Shown: positions 33,891 to 41,914 of the stretch, in pieces | Position numbering within the stretch: the first letter of the stretch is position 1 | How the letters are laid out: each line of letters opens with the position of its first letter | DNA from: Clostridia bacterium | Lineage (GTDB): Bacteria > Bacillota > Clostridia > Oscillospirales > CAG-272 | Direction of reading: 5' to 3' | DNA: 52,229 bases | Assembly: GCA_017467105.1 (NCBI GenBank) | Contig: JAFTSU010000022.1 | Coordinates: 1 to 52,229 of the forward strand | Notes under the pieces: generated by a model | Databases searched by the model: none | What the model was told of the DNA's origin: nothing | Seen by the model: the letters and a program-made list of their open reading frames with translations, nothing else | Program-made: the position numbers and the translations under genes

Positions 33891-35600
33891 TCAATCAATA
33901 GTCATATCTATCTTTCTGCGGAGTATCTTCCTCAGCGTATTCTTCGGGAATTCCTCTTCCCTTACCTTGAGAAGACCTATCTTCTTATAGGGAACCGCAG
34001 TCTTGTTGTAGTCGTTTACGAAGCCCTGGAAGTATGCCTTGAAATCGGTAATACCCATAGACTCGAGAAGAGTCTTGTCGGGATAGATCTCCGCAACTAT
34101 GGTGTTATAGGCATCGCCGCGTCTGGATTTACCCTCGTAGACCACGATATCAACGATACCGGTGGTAGCTGACAGAGCGTCCTCAATCTCCTCGGGATAT
34201 ACGTTCTTACCGTTGGAGAGAATGATCAGATTCTTGAGTCTGCCCGTAATATAGAGAACTCTGGTTCCGCCGTCACGGATCTCAAGCTTACCGTAGTCTC
34301 CGGTTTTGAAATAACCGTCAGAGGTAAACGCCTCCTCGTTAGCCTTATCATCCTTGTAGTAGCCGAGCATAACGTTAGGACCCTTTACCTGTATCTCGCC
34401 CTCGCCGTCCTCATTTGGATCGTCTATACGAGCGTCAACAATAGGAAGAACGGGACCAACGCTCTTTGGGATAATGTAGTGGTTATGGTTAACCGCAAGA
34501 ATAGGTGCGCATTCGGTAATACCGTAGCCGTTCAGCACCTTTACGCCGATGGCGTCAAAGAGATCAGCCATATCCTGATTGAGAGGCGCGCCGCCGGAGA
34601 TGATCATATTAAGCTCGCCGCCGAAGTTTGCGAGTATCATCTTTCTAAAGAGACCGTCAAAGGGCTTAAGTCCTATCTTATGGCACGCTCTGTTAATGCT
34701 CATAAGCACGTTGACAAGCCCTGCGGTAAACTTACCCTTGTCTGCAATGCCCTTGAGAATTCTGCGATAGAAGGTCTCTACGTAAAGAGGTACTGCAACA
34801 AGGTGACCGGGCTTATGCTCCTGCAGCTCCTTGAGGATATACTTAACGCCGGAGGAGATATATACGTCACATCCTATGCTGTTCTGACCGAAAATAGAAA
34901 CGCTGGAGCCGTAGGTGTGGTGAGGAGGAAGCACGTTCATACATCTGACAGAAAAGTCAATGAACGGAATTACGTCTGCAAGATCCGACATAAAGTTACG
35001 CTGGGAGAGCATAACGCCCTTGCCCTTGCCGGTCGTACCGGACGTGAACACAAGCAAGGACATCTTGTTCTCGTCGATAGTATTGTCGAAATACAAGGAG
35101 CTGTCCTCGCTAAACTTCTGCGAGCCTGAGCTTACCCAGCTATCAAGATTCTCACCGTTACCGCCGATCAGAAGGGGAGCGTCAATACCGAGAGCTTCTG
35201 TAATCTCATTTCCTTTAGCTGCGATCTCGTAATCGCAGATAACGAAATCAACGTCACCTGTCTTGACCGTTTCGATGAGCTCCTCAGCGCTCCAATCCTT
35301 ATCGAGAGGAATAAGAACCGCGTCGGAAGCCAGGGTTGCGTAGTAGGTAAGTATCCAGCCGTATGAATGCTTACCGATAAGAGCAACGTGCTTACCCTTA
35401 AGACCGCGGGAGAGCATCTCCGTTGTAAGTCCGCGGATATGATCACGTAAGAGGTCATAGTTTACTATAACCATCTCCTTGTCGTGAGGATTGTTACGGT
35501 AGCGGTACGCGGGCTTGCCGGAGAAGGTCTCGCCTATATACTCAACCATATCTCTTATATTCTGAAATTCTTTCTTTTCACGAAGAGCTCTGTCTTTCAT
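33891..35600 (-). CDS. AMP-forming acyl-CoA synthetase (long-chain fatty acid-CoA ligase type)
   Basis: The 569-residue ANL-family enzyme has the phosphate-binding loop LLVFTSGTTGKGKGVMLSQ, the motif LNGYGITECAP, GYFKTGDYGKL (adenylate Asp) and a C-terminal lid with hinge ITGRLKNLIILSNGKNVYPEEIED and the region before the late Lys (FPKNTLRKILRRK). It activates a carboxylic acid to an acyl-AMP and then acyl-CoA; chain length cannot be told. GAGGTG lies six bases before ATG 35600, which is preferred over GTG 35609. A palindrome at the promoter suggests a repressor. Confidence 0.93.
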   Translation of the reverse strand: MKDRALREKKEFQNIRDMVEYIGETFSGKPAYRYRNNPHDKEMVIVNYDLLRDHIRGLTTEMLSRGLKGKHVALIGKHSYGWILTYYATLASDAVLIPLDKDWSAEELIETVKTGDVDFVICDYEIAAKGNEITEALGIDAPLLIGGNGENLDSWVSSGSQKFSEDSSLYFDNTIDENKMSLLVFTSGTTGKGKGVMLSQRNFMSDLADVIPFIDFSVRCMNVLPPHHTYGSSVSIFGQNSIGCDVYISSGVKYILKELQEHKPGHLVAVPLYVETFYRRILKGIADKGKFTAGLVNVLMSINRACHKIGLKPFDGLFRKMILANFGGELNMIISGGAPLNQDMADLFDAIGVKVLNGYGITECAPILAVNHNHYIIPKSVGPVLPIVDARIDDPNEDGEGEIQVKGPNVMLGYYKDDKANEEAFTSDGYFKTGDYGKLEIRDGGTRVLYITGRLKNLIILSNGKNVYPEEIEDALSATTGIVDIVVYEGKSRRGDAYNTIVAEIYPDKTLLESMGITDFKAYFQGFVNDYNKTAVPYKKIGLLKVREEEFPKNTLRKILRRKIDMTID

Positions 35601-35677
35601 AATTATCACCTCAAGTTAATGAATAAATGAACATCTTAGTGTGTAATGTATCGAAAAATAATGCACATTTGCAAAAT

Positions 35678-35694
35678 TGTTGGTGACACCAACA
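35678..35694. promoter_or_regulatory. 17-bp palindrome, candidate repressor site
   Basis: TGTTGGTG-A-CACCAACA is a perfect palindrome lying just downstream of the -10 of the acyl-CoA synthetase promoter, at the expected transcription start. The size and position fit a TetR- or GntR-like dimer. No regulator gene is adjacent. Confidence 0.7.
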
Positions 35695-35699
35695 TTTAA

Positions 35700-35728
35700 A
35701 TTTTACCATAAGTGATATATTTTGTCAA
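35700..35728 (-). promoter_or_regulatory. Promoter of the acyl-CoA synthetase gene
   Basis: Minus strand TTGACA (35723-35728), 17 bases, TAAAAT (35700-35705). Confidence 0.88.
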
Positions 35729-35760
35729 TACCTTGGCACGTTTATGTACGTTTGTACGCT

Positions 35761-35817
35761 AAAAAGCGGGCTTTTATCACAAAAAACTTTGTTTTTTACT
35801 CATTTTGACCGCTTTTT
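35761..35817 (-). terminator. Terminator of tadA
   Basis: AAAAAGCGG (35761-35769) can pair with CCGCTTTTT (35809-35817), with an inner AAAAAAC/GTTTTTT stem (35781-35797). The outer arm overlaps the last tadA codons. Confidence 0.65.
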
Positions 35818-36279
35818 CCTGAAATAATCGGAAAGCTTGGCGGAGCATTCGTCACGGAGAACTCCTCCCTCCACTTCAGGAATATGATTAAACGGGATCT
35901 TGGATAGGTCAACGAGAGATCCCAGCGCACCGAAGCGAAGATCGCAAGCGCCGTAAACCACGCGTGGTATTCGGGCGTTAATGATAGCTCCAGCGCACAT
36001 AGCGCACGGCTCTAATGTAACGTACAGAGTAGCCTTATGAAGTCTCCAGCCTCCGAGGGCGCGGCACGCATCCTCTATAGCGAGTATTTCCGCGTGATGA
36101 GTAGCCATACGCGAGCTCTCACGGTTATTAAAGCCTCTGCCAACTATCCTGCCATCCCATACAACGACAGCCCCGATAGGTACCTCGTCAAGCTCCATAG
36201 CCTTGTCCGCGAGAGCGAGAGCCTCGCGCATATATTCCGTGTCAGAGAGTATTGTACTCTCCTCTTTTTTTATTTCCAT
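35800..36279 (-). CDS. tadA: tRNA-specific adenosine deaminase
   Basis: TadA converts A34 of tRNA-Arg(ACG) to inosine. The 159-residue protein has the zinc-deaminase motifs H62-A-E64 (THHAEILAIEDACR) and P91-C92-A-M-C95, with VPIGAVVV and the family-typical N-terminal EYMREALALADKAMELDE. ATG 36279 is set by GGAG upstream; the 27 codons before it are unlikely to be translated. It lies downstream of the CPBP protease gene on the same strand, about 100 bases away. Confidence 0.95.
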   Translation of the reverse strand: MEIKKEESTILSDTEYMREALALADKAMELDEVPIGAVVVWDGRIVGRGFNNRESSRMATHHAEILAIEDACRALGGWRLHKATLYVTLEPCAMCAGAIINARIPRVVYGACDLRFGALGSLVDLSKIPFNHIPEVEGGVLRDECSAKLSDYFRKKRSK

Positions 36280-36379
36280 ATTTATTCTCCAACATACAAA
36301 TAAACCGGCGTTTAGTAAAGCGTGACGTGTCCTCAATAGATAGTACGAGAGGCGTATCACGTTTTGCAGATAATAATAC

Positions 36380-37192
36380 TTATCCTAAAAAGACGCTAGC
36401 GCCGAGAAACGCCGCAGGGATAATAAAAGCCAGAGGTGTAACGTTAAATCCGTACGCCTCGTCCGCAGAAAAAACATACTTGATTTTTTCTTTAATTCCT
36501 TTACAAGTTATAAAGAAAGTTGCTATAGAAAGGGCTAAAAGTAAACAAACGGTTACAAATAAGCCGATTTTTCCTATATTCAGATGTCCGTACATTATCC
36601 AGATAAGTGATAAAAGATTATTTATCAAATGAATGATAAGTGACGGAAGCAGGCTGTCCGTGGCAAGATCCACCGCCATAAAAATTACACCTGCAATAAA
36701 AGCGTAGAACAGCTGAAACGGACTGAAGTGAGCCAAGGCAAAGCAAATTGATGACAGTATAACGGTGACTCTCTTGTTTCTCTCTCCTAAGAGCCGCATC
36801 GGAAGATATCTGAAAAGCAGCTCCTCTGTGAGTGCAGGCACTATCGCAAAGCTAATAGCGGCCGAGGCAAATGAGTCTCCCACATTTACGCTGTCCGTTT
36901 TTCCCGTTGCCTCAAATATCAGGTAAGACGTGAGCAAGGATGCTCCGGCGATAACGATAACAGACGGCGCTAAGGTAAGCGCAAGAGTGGTGGCAACAGA
37001 CCGTTTAGGCGTGATAAGAGGAAGTATATCAAGGTTCTCTTCTCTGTCCGAAAGGATAACATAAATCACCGGAGCAATAAACGCCAAGACGTACACAACG
37101 TCCGAGATCACACCGTCCAATGCCGCCGATGCCATAAAAAACAACAAGAATATTAAATAAGCCGCGGTCAGCCGCTTAACATTTGCTCTCAT
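36380..37192 (-). CDS. CPBP-family intramembrane metalloprotease (CAAX protease-like)
   Basis: This 270-residue polytopic membrane protein has the Rce1/CPBP signature E123-E124-L-L-F-R128, then FALAHFSP (H155) and HLINNLLS, all present. Bacterial members are linked to immunity against self-made peptides or to signalling; here the role is unknown. ATG 37192 has AGGAG upstream and lies inside the last codons of RNase R (17-bp overlap), so translation is coupled. A longer in-frame start would overlap rnr deeply and was rejected. Confidence 0.9.
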   Translation of the reverse strand: MRANVKRLTAAYLIFLLFFMASAALDGVISDVVYVLAFIAPVIYVILSDREENLDILPLITPKRSVATTLALTLAPSVIVIAGASLLTSYLIFEATGKTDSVNVGDSFASAAISFAIVPALTEELLFRYLPMRLLGERNKRVTVILSSICFALAHFSPFQLFYAFIAGVIFMAVDLATDSLLPSLIIHLINNLLSLIWIMYGHLNIGKIGLFVTVCLLLALSIATFFITCKGIKEKIKYVFSADEAYGFNVTPLAFIIPAAFLGASVFLG

Positions 37193-39302
37193 AGGCCTCT
37201 CCTTCGCTTGAAGAAATAGAGAATCGAATCTTACCTCTTTGTATATCACATTCCTCCACGGTGACCCGTACGGGCTCGCCAAGACGATACACCTTATCCC
37301 GTGATACGAGAGATACGTTCTTCTCGTCATAGAAGAAATGGCCCGGCATATCAGACATTGGTATAAGGCCTTCGCAGGTGTTGGGAAGTGTAACGAAAAG
37401 TCCGTATTGAGATACCGAGCTTACCCTGCCCAAGAAGCATTCGCCCTCAAATCGAGACATATACAGCGCCTTATAAAGATCCTCTATTCTCCGCTCCGCC
37501 GATATGGCGCGAAGCTCTCCCTCGGTTGCGGCAGCGGCTGCTCTTCGGGAATATCCCTCATACTGCTTTGCGGGCTTATCCTCGAATACCGCTCGCCTTA
37601 TTATTCTGTGGGTCGCGAGATCGGAAAGACGTCTGATCGGCGAGGTGAAATGGCAGTAATTCTCTGTTCCGAGACCAAAGTGAGAGCCGTGAGTCTCGGA
37701 ATACTTTGCCTTCGACATAGCTCTGAGAAGAGTGTACGATACACTTTCGTAAATACCCTTTTCACGAGCTGCCGAAAGAAGCTCGCATAGCTTATTTGAG
37801 TCACAGCTGTCTGCCGATATATACGTGGTATCAAAGCCGAGATTGTGGGCAAACGTGATGAAATCCGCGAGCTTGTCCTCGCCGGGCGGCTCGTGAACTC
37901 TGTATACGCACGGTATACCTCTTTCTCTGAGATAAGTAGCGACCGCCTCATTTGCGGTGAGCATAAACTGCTCGATAATGCGCTCGGATTTACCTCTTTC
38001 CCGGGATTTAATTTCACACGGGTCGCCTCTATCATCCAAAACGATGACCGCCTCTGCCTCGTCAAAATCTATAGCGCCGCGAGCCTTATGCTTTGATAAG
38101 AGCACATCATATAGCTCTTCCATAACGCGAAGCGAGGGCAGAGCGTCTCCGTATTTTTCAAGAAGTGCGGGATCAGCTTCACCAGCCAGCACCGAGTTGA
38201 TCTCGGAGTAGACTCCGCGAACGCGAGAGCGGACAACGGTGGGCTCCAGCCTCAGGGATAAAATCTCGCCTGTCCTGTCAAGGTCTACCGTCGCGCTGAT
38301 AGCGTATTTATCCTCTCCGGCGTTAAGTGAGCAGGCGCCGTTCGAGAGCGCTTCAGGAAGCATAGGCACCACCTTGTCAGTAAAGTATACGCTGGTGCCT
38401 CTCTTCATAACGCACCTGTCGAGTGCGGTTTTTTCCTTAACGTAGTATGATACGTCCGCAATATGAACGCCTAACGTGTATATGTCATCGTGCTCTGCAA
38501 CGGAGACTGCATCGTCAAGATCCTTCGCGTCCGCGCCATCCATCGTGAATATAAATTCATCACGTTTATCCACTCTGTTTTCCGTGTTGATTGGCACCCG
38601 TGCAGCGTTTTCCGCCTCCAAAAGCTCTTCATCTGTGAAGGGAACTGTTATATCGCACTCTGCGAGGATCGCCTCGTAATTCGCCTCTCTCGACTCAGCA
38701 GGCCCAAAGCTGCGAAGCACCGTGCAGCTGATGTACCCACCTTCACGGGAAAGCCTTGCCTCCACCTTGTCACCGATCTCAAACTCTGCGCCGCCCATTA
38801 TAGCGGGGTTAGGATGTACCCGTCCGCCGTCCACAATAAGCACAAGCTCCCTGTATCTTCTTCTGCCGTGGCGAGAATATATTTCCTCGACCTCTCCGAC
38901 TACGGTCCGCCTGCCATATTCAACGATTTTGCGAACACGTCCCTCTGTTTTTTCTTCTCCGTCGTGCGAAAAATACTTATGGTAGACTATCTCAACAAGG
39001 TCTCCGTCTATAGCCATTCCTTCTTTGCCCTGGGGAATAAATACGTCAAGTCCGTCAAGGCTTACGAAGCCAAAGCCGGATCTGGTGGCTGAGTAAACTC
39101 CTCTGTCCTTTATCTCGTCACCTCTTGCCTTACTTGACGTTCTGCCCCGTCTACCAAGGTCAACTGTGTCGTGTATTTTAACGTTTCCGATATCAGTTCC
39201 GCTCTCTCTGACCGCCCTTAAAAGCTCAGCGCGAGCCGCATCCTTCGATCTGCGCTTGTGAGTGGATCTGGATGTGAATTTCTTAAAATCCTTATTCTTC
39301 AT
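37176..39302 (-). CDS. rnr: Ribonuclease R
   Basis: This 708-residue 3'-to-5' exoribonuclease degrades structured RNA. A basic, HTH-like start (1-35) is followed by cold-shock domains (GFGFVSLDGLDVFIPQ, about 76-91), the RNB catalytic domain with the aspartate set D255, D261, D263, D264 (spacing as in RNase II), and a C-terminal S1 domain (about 620-700, GRVSSVSQYGLFVTLPNTCEGL). AAAGGA precedes the ATG. In many Bacillota rnr follows secG and precedes smpB. Here a heparinase-like gene lies between secG and rnr, and a CPBP protease follows. Confidence 0.95.
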   Translation of the reverse strand: MKNKDFKKFTSRSTHKRRSKDAARAELLRAVRESGTDIGNVKIHDTVDLGRRGRTSSKARGDEIKDRGVYSATRSGFGFVSLDGLDVFIPQGKEGMAIDGDLVEIVYHKYFSHDGEEKTEGRVRKIVEYGRRTVVGEVEEIYSRHGRRRYRELVLIVDGGRVHPNPAIMGGAEFEIGDKVEARLSREGGYISCTVLRSFGPAESREANYEAILAECDITVPFTDEELLEAENAARVPINTENRVDKRDEFIFTMDGADAKDLDDAVSVAEHDDIYTLGVHIADVSYYVKEKTALDRCVMKRGTSVYFTDKVVPMLPEALSNGACSLNAGEDKYAISATVDLDRTGEILSLRLEPTVVRSRVRGVYSEINSVLAGEADPALLEKYGDALPSLRVMEELYDVLLSKHKARGAIDFDEAEAVIVLDDRGDPCEIKSRERGKSERIIEQFMLTANEAVATYLRERGIPCVYRVHEPPGEDKLADFITFAHNLGFDTTYISADSCDSNKLCELLSAAREKGIYESVSYTLLRAMSKAKYSETHGSHFGLGTENYCHFTSPIRRLSDLATHRIIRRAVFEDKPAKQYEGYSRRAAAAATEGELRAISAERRIEDLYKALYMSRFEGECFLGRVSSVSQYGLFVTLPNTCEGLIPMSDMPGHFFYDEKNVSLVSRDKVYRLGEPVRVTVEECDIQRGKIRFSISSSEGEAYESKC

Positions 39303-39459
39303 TCTGTTCCTTTAACAATTATTTTCTCTACTCTTAACCCAAACTCAATATATTCTTTCGCTTTGCGCGCCCGACATTTTTCACTCAGCGCCGGTTTATC
39401 AATTTATATTTTTCCAAAAAAGCTCTCGGATAATTCCTTCACTGCAGATAACTCTTATC

Positions 39460-41148
39460 TCATATCCTCTTTATCCAGAGCTTGAAGCTCTTCGCTCCGG
39501 CGGAAAGAACAAAATCAATAAGATAGCATCCTCCAAGATACGTCGTCCTCTTTGTCACCCTCACCTCAGAAGCTCCATCACTATATCCGACCATAGCCCC
39601 GTCAACCAGCAGAGTGCCGTCATACAGCTGCGGCTCAGTGAAGGTAACGAATCGCTCCGTGATCGGCAGATCCTTTTTCAGCTGAAAGCTATCCGTCAGT
39701 GTGACTTTAGCCTCGGTCAATTCAAAGCGGCGCCTCAACGATACAACGTCAGGATTACCGTAAGCTCCGGCTATATCCAAGGTAAATAAGCTGTCGGTTG
39801 CCACCACGTCTCTCGCTTTGTAGCACTCTCCGGGAAGCTGTCCTTTGCCGTCTATTATCGGTAAAGAGTGGCTTGAGGACGATGGCTCAAAGGACAAATA
39901 TCTTTTGTCTCCAAAATAATCCGCAGTATACCTTCCCTTTCCGACGTCCGCAAATATTTGTCGACCGTCATACGCAACAATAAAACTGCCTATATCATTG
40001 TGATTATGAGGTTCATTATTGTGTCCTCCCTTGGCTGCGAAGGATATTTGACTACTTTTATTTACATACCACTGGCTTTTCTCCGCATAGAAGTATCCGA
40101 ATTCGTTTTTCTCGTCATCTGTTTTTCCGTATGGTTTTTCGGTCCACAAAACGCTTCTGAGCATATACGCGAACCGATCGCTTTGCGAATTATCGATACA
40201 GTATTTATCGCCGGGCATCGTAACGGAGCCGGAATATTTATCTCTGAGATAATGAACTATTCCACGTGAGAGCGAAGCGGTCAGTGACGCATCCGAAAAG
40301 CTGGCAACCACGTTACCCGTAAGCATTACCTTCGACGGAAACGCCGCTATCCTTTTGACGTCGTCCCGCGCAAAATAATCCTCTCTCTCCTCAGTATAAT
40401 CATACAGCATATCAGCGTAAACGGTGAAATAGCCGAATCCGAAGTCCCAATAGTTAAGTCCCTCTACGCACATGCCCTCGCCGAGAAATCCGGATATATA
40501 AAACTCCATAGCAGAGTCTATTCTCGGCTTCAGATCGGCAAGCTTCTCCGGGCAAAGCAGCATCGCAATACAACCAATACATCCGCCGCAGATGGCAGAC
40601 CAATTGTTCGTGCTGGTTTCCCACCACCACTTGTCAGCATTTGCTATAGTGGCGTCAACTGTGCGCCTCTTCGTTTCCGAAAGCAAGAGATTACTGATCA
40701 CGCCATCCATCCGACCGGAAAGAAGCACGTAAATTTCAGCAAGAGAAAAGCCGGTCTGCGCCGCAAAAAGATCAACAATGTACGGCTCATGCGAGCCGTG
40801 ACCGTGAGCGTAAACGTGAGCGGGGAGGCACCAGGTATATTCGTTGCATACGCAGAAGATGGCATCCTGAAGCTTTGAAAAATACTTGTCTTCATCGGGA
40901 TATATCAGCGAAAGCATGGCGGAGACGTTAAGTATCCTGCGCCGTTCAAAATAAGGCCTTTCGTAAACTTCACGGTCGCCTTCGGTGAAAAACAAGGTAT
41001 ATTTGCTGTACGGCAGATCGGGAAAATCCCTATTTTCACAAAGCTCGTCCCATACCGACATAAGATTCGCTATAAACGGTTTATAGTATTCTTCCTCCCT
41101 GACTTTATTCCAAAAGGACGGATCAGATGCCTTGTTAAGCAAATTCAT
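39460..41148 (-). CDS. Heparinase II/III-family protein, putative polysaccharide lyase
   Basis: The 562-residue protein has an N-terminal (alpha/alpha) toroid (about 1-335, with STNNWSAICGGCIG and EGLNYWDFGFGYF) and a C-terminal beta domain starting with KGGHNNEPHNHNDIGSF (about 373-389), the clearest heparinase II/III signature. These lyases cleave uronate-containing polysaccharides such as heparan sulfate or alginate. It lacks a signal peptide, so it would act on imported oligosaccharides. ATG 41148 is preferred to TTG 41157 because AAAGG would abut TTG. A tiny frame precedes it. It lies between secG and rnr. Confidence 0.85.
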   Translation of the reverse strand: MNLLNKASDPSFWNKVREEEYYKPFIANLMSVWDELCENRDFPDLPYSKYTLFFTEGDREVYERPYFERRRILNVSAMLSLIYPDEDKYFSKLQDAIFCVCNEYTWCLPAHVYAHGHGSHEPYIVDLFAAQTGFSLAEIYVLLSGRMDGVISNLLLSETKRRTVDATIANADKWWWETSTNNWSAICGGCIGCIAMLLCPEKLADLKPRIDSAMEFYISGFLGEGMCVEGLNYWDFGFGYFTVYADMLYDYTEEREDYFARDDVKRIAAFPSKVMLTGNVVASFSDASLTASLSRGIVHYLRDKYSGSVTMPGDKYCIDNSQSDRFAYMLRSVLWTEKPYGKTDDEKNEFGYFYAEKSQWYVNKSSQISFAAKGGHNNEPHNHNDIGSFIVAYDGRQIFADVGKGRYTADYFGDKRYLSFEPSSSSHSLPIIDGKGQLPGECYKARDVVATDSLFTLDIAGAYGNPDVVSLRRRFELTEAKVTLTDSFQLKKDLPITERFVTFTEPQLYDGTLLVDGAMVGYSDGASEVRVTKRTTYLGGCYLIDFVLSAGAKSFKLWIKRI

Positions 41149-41153
41149 ATTTT

Positions 41154-41195
41154 TCAACCTTTCGTTACTTCAATTGATGTTATTTTACTCATCAT
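41154..41195 (-). CDS. Possible 13-residue leader peptide before the heparinase gene
   Basis: MMSKITSIEVTKG starts five bases after GAGGTG and stops six bases before the heparinase ATG. Spacing and ribosome site suit a coupled leader peptide. It could be chance. Confidence 0.25.
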   Translation of the reverse strand: MMSKITSIEVTKG

Positions 41196-41258
41196 TTCAA
41201 CACCTCGGTAATAACAATCCGCGCCTTTACGTCTGATCAAGACTCAAATTGCCTCCGA

Positions 41259-41274
41259 CGTCGGAATTCCGACG
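41259..41274. promoter_or_regulatory. 16-bp perfect palindrome
   Basis: CGTCGGAATTCCGACG lies between the secG terminator and the heparinase gene. It is a candidate operator for the lyase gene; no clear promoter was found beside it. Confidence 0.35.
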
Positions 41275-41305
41275 CTTTATTTCAGTATTACAGCTTAAAA
41301 TCAAA

Positions 41306-41325
41306 GGGCTGCCGTGCGGCAGCCC
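41306..41325 (-). terminator. Terminator of secG
   Basis: GGGCTGCC (41306-41313) pairs with GGCAGCCC (41318-41325), then TTTGATTTT on the minus strand. Confidence 0.85.
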
Positions 41326-41333
41326 CTCTATGA

Positions 41334-41660
41334 TTATTTACCGATCTTATCTACTATGTCAGAATAGTTATTGAGGTACTCGTTAGTCCAATCCTCAAGG
41401 CTGAAGCCCTGGGAGTAATCAGGCTGAATAATATAAACAACCAGAACCGCAACTGCAAATACTATGCTGGCGATAACAGTCCACTTAAAGAGTGTTCTGT
41501 CGGTGTGGGAGGACTTATCCTTGCCGTAGAAGGTCTCGGAGCCGCCGGCGATAGTACCGGAAAGACCGTCCTCGTTGCTCTTCTGAAGAAGAACAGCTGC
41601 TATAATCACGAAAGCGGCAATAATAAGAACCGCTATGAGAATGTACTCTAAAACTACCAT
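41334..41660 (-). CDS. secG: Preprotein translocase subunit SecG
   Basis: The 108-residue protein has two membrane helices (about 3-25 and 59-79) and the SecG loop between them: LLQKSNEDGLSGTIAGGSETFYG. It is an auxiliary part of the SecYEG channel that eases SecA-driven export. The C-terminal acidic tail (85-108) is longer than in the shortest forms. The start is 41660, with AAAGG about ten bases upstream. It has its own promoter and terminator. Confidence 0.95.
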   Translation of the reverse strand: MVVLEYILIAVLIIAAFVIIAAVLLQKSNEDGLSGTIAGGSETFYGKDKSSHTDRTLFKWTVIASIVFAVAVLVVYIIQPDYSQGFSLEDWTNEYLNNYSDIVDKIGK

Positions 41661-41724
41661 TTCAAGAACCTTTCACTTTATTACTCCATGCCAAAATAAA
41701 GGCATAGGACGATTAGCATACACT

Positions 41725-41753
41725 ATTTTAACACAAACAAATCAAAAATGCAA
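41725..41753 (-). promoter_or_regulatory. Promoter of secG
   Basis: Minus strand TTGCAT (41748-41753), 17 bases, TAAAAT (41725-41730). Confidence 0.75.
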
Positions 41754-41825
41754 GTGTTTTTTTTATCTTTTTTTCTTTTTTCAAAAAATGGACTCTTCAG
41801 ATGTGTTTAAGTTATTTTTTTATAC

Positions 41826-41837
41826 AAAACGCGTTTT
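41826..41837. promoter_or_regulatory. AAAACGCGTTTT palindrome upstream of the paralogue array
   Basis: This 12-bp perfect palindrome with a central CG pair sits about 30 bases before the TATAAT (41868-41873) of the array promoter. The form resembles LacI-family operators. The promoter has no clear -35, as expected for an activated promoter. Confidence 0.45.
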
Positions 41838-41914
41838 ATTTTATACACTTTATTTATTATTTTAAGCTATAATCAAATTGATCCACTGTTTTTTCATGAC
41901 TTTTCGGAGGTATT

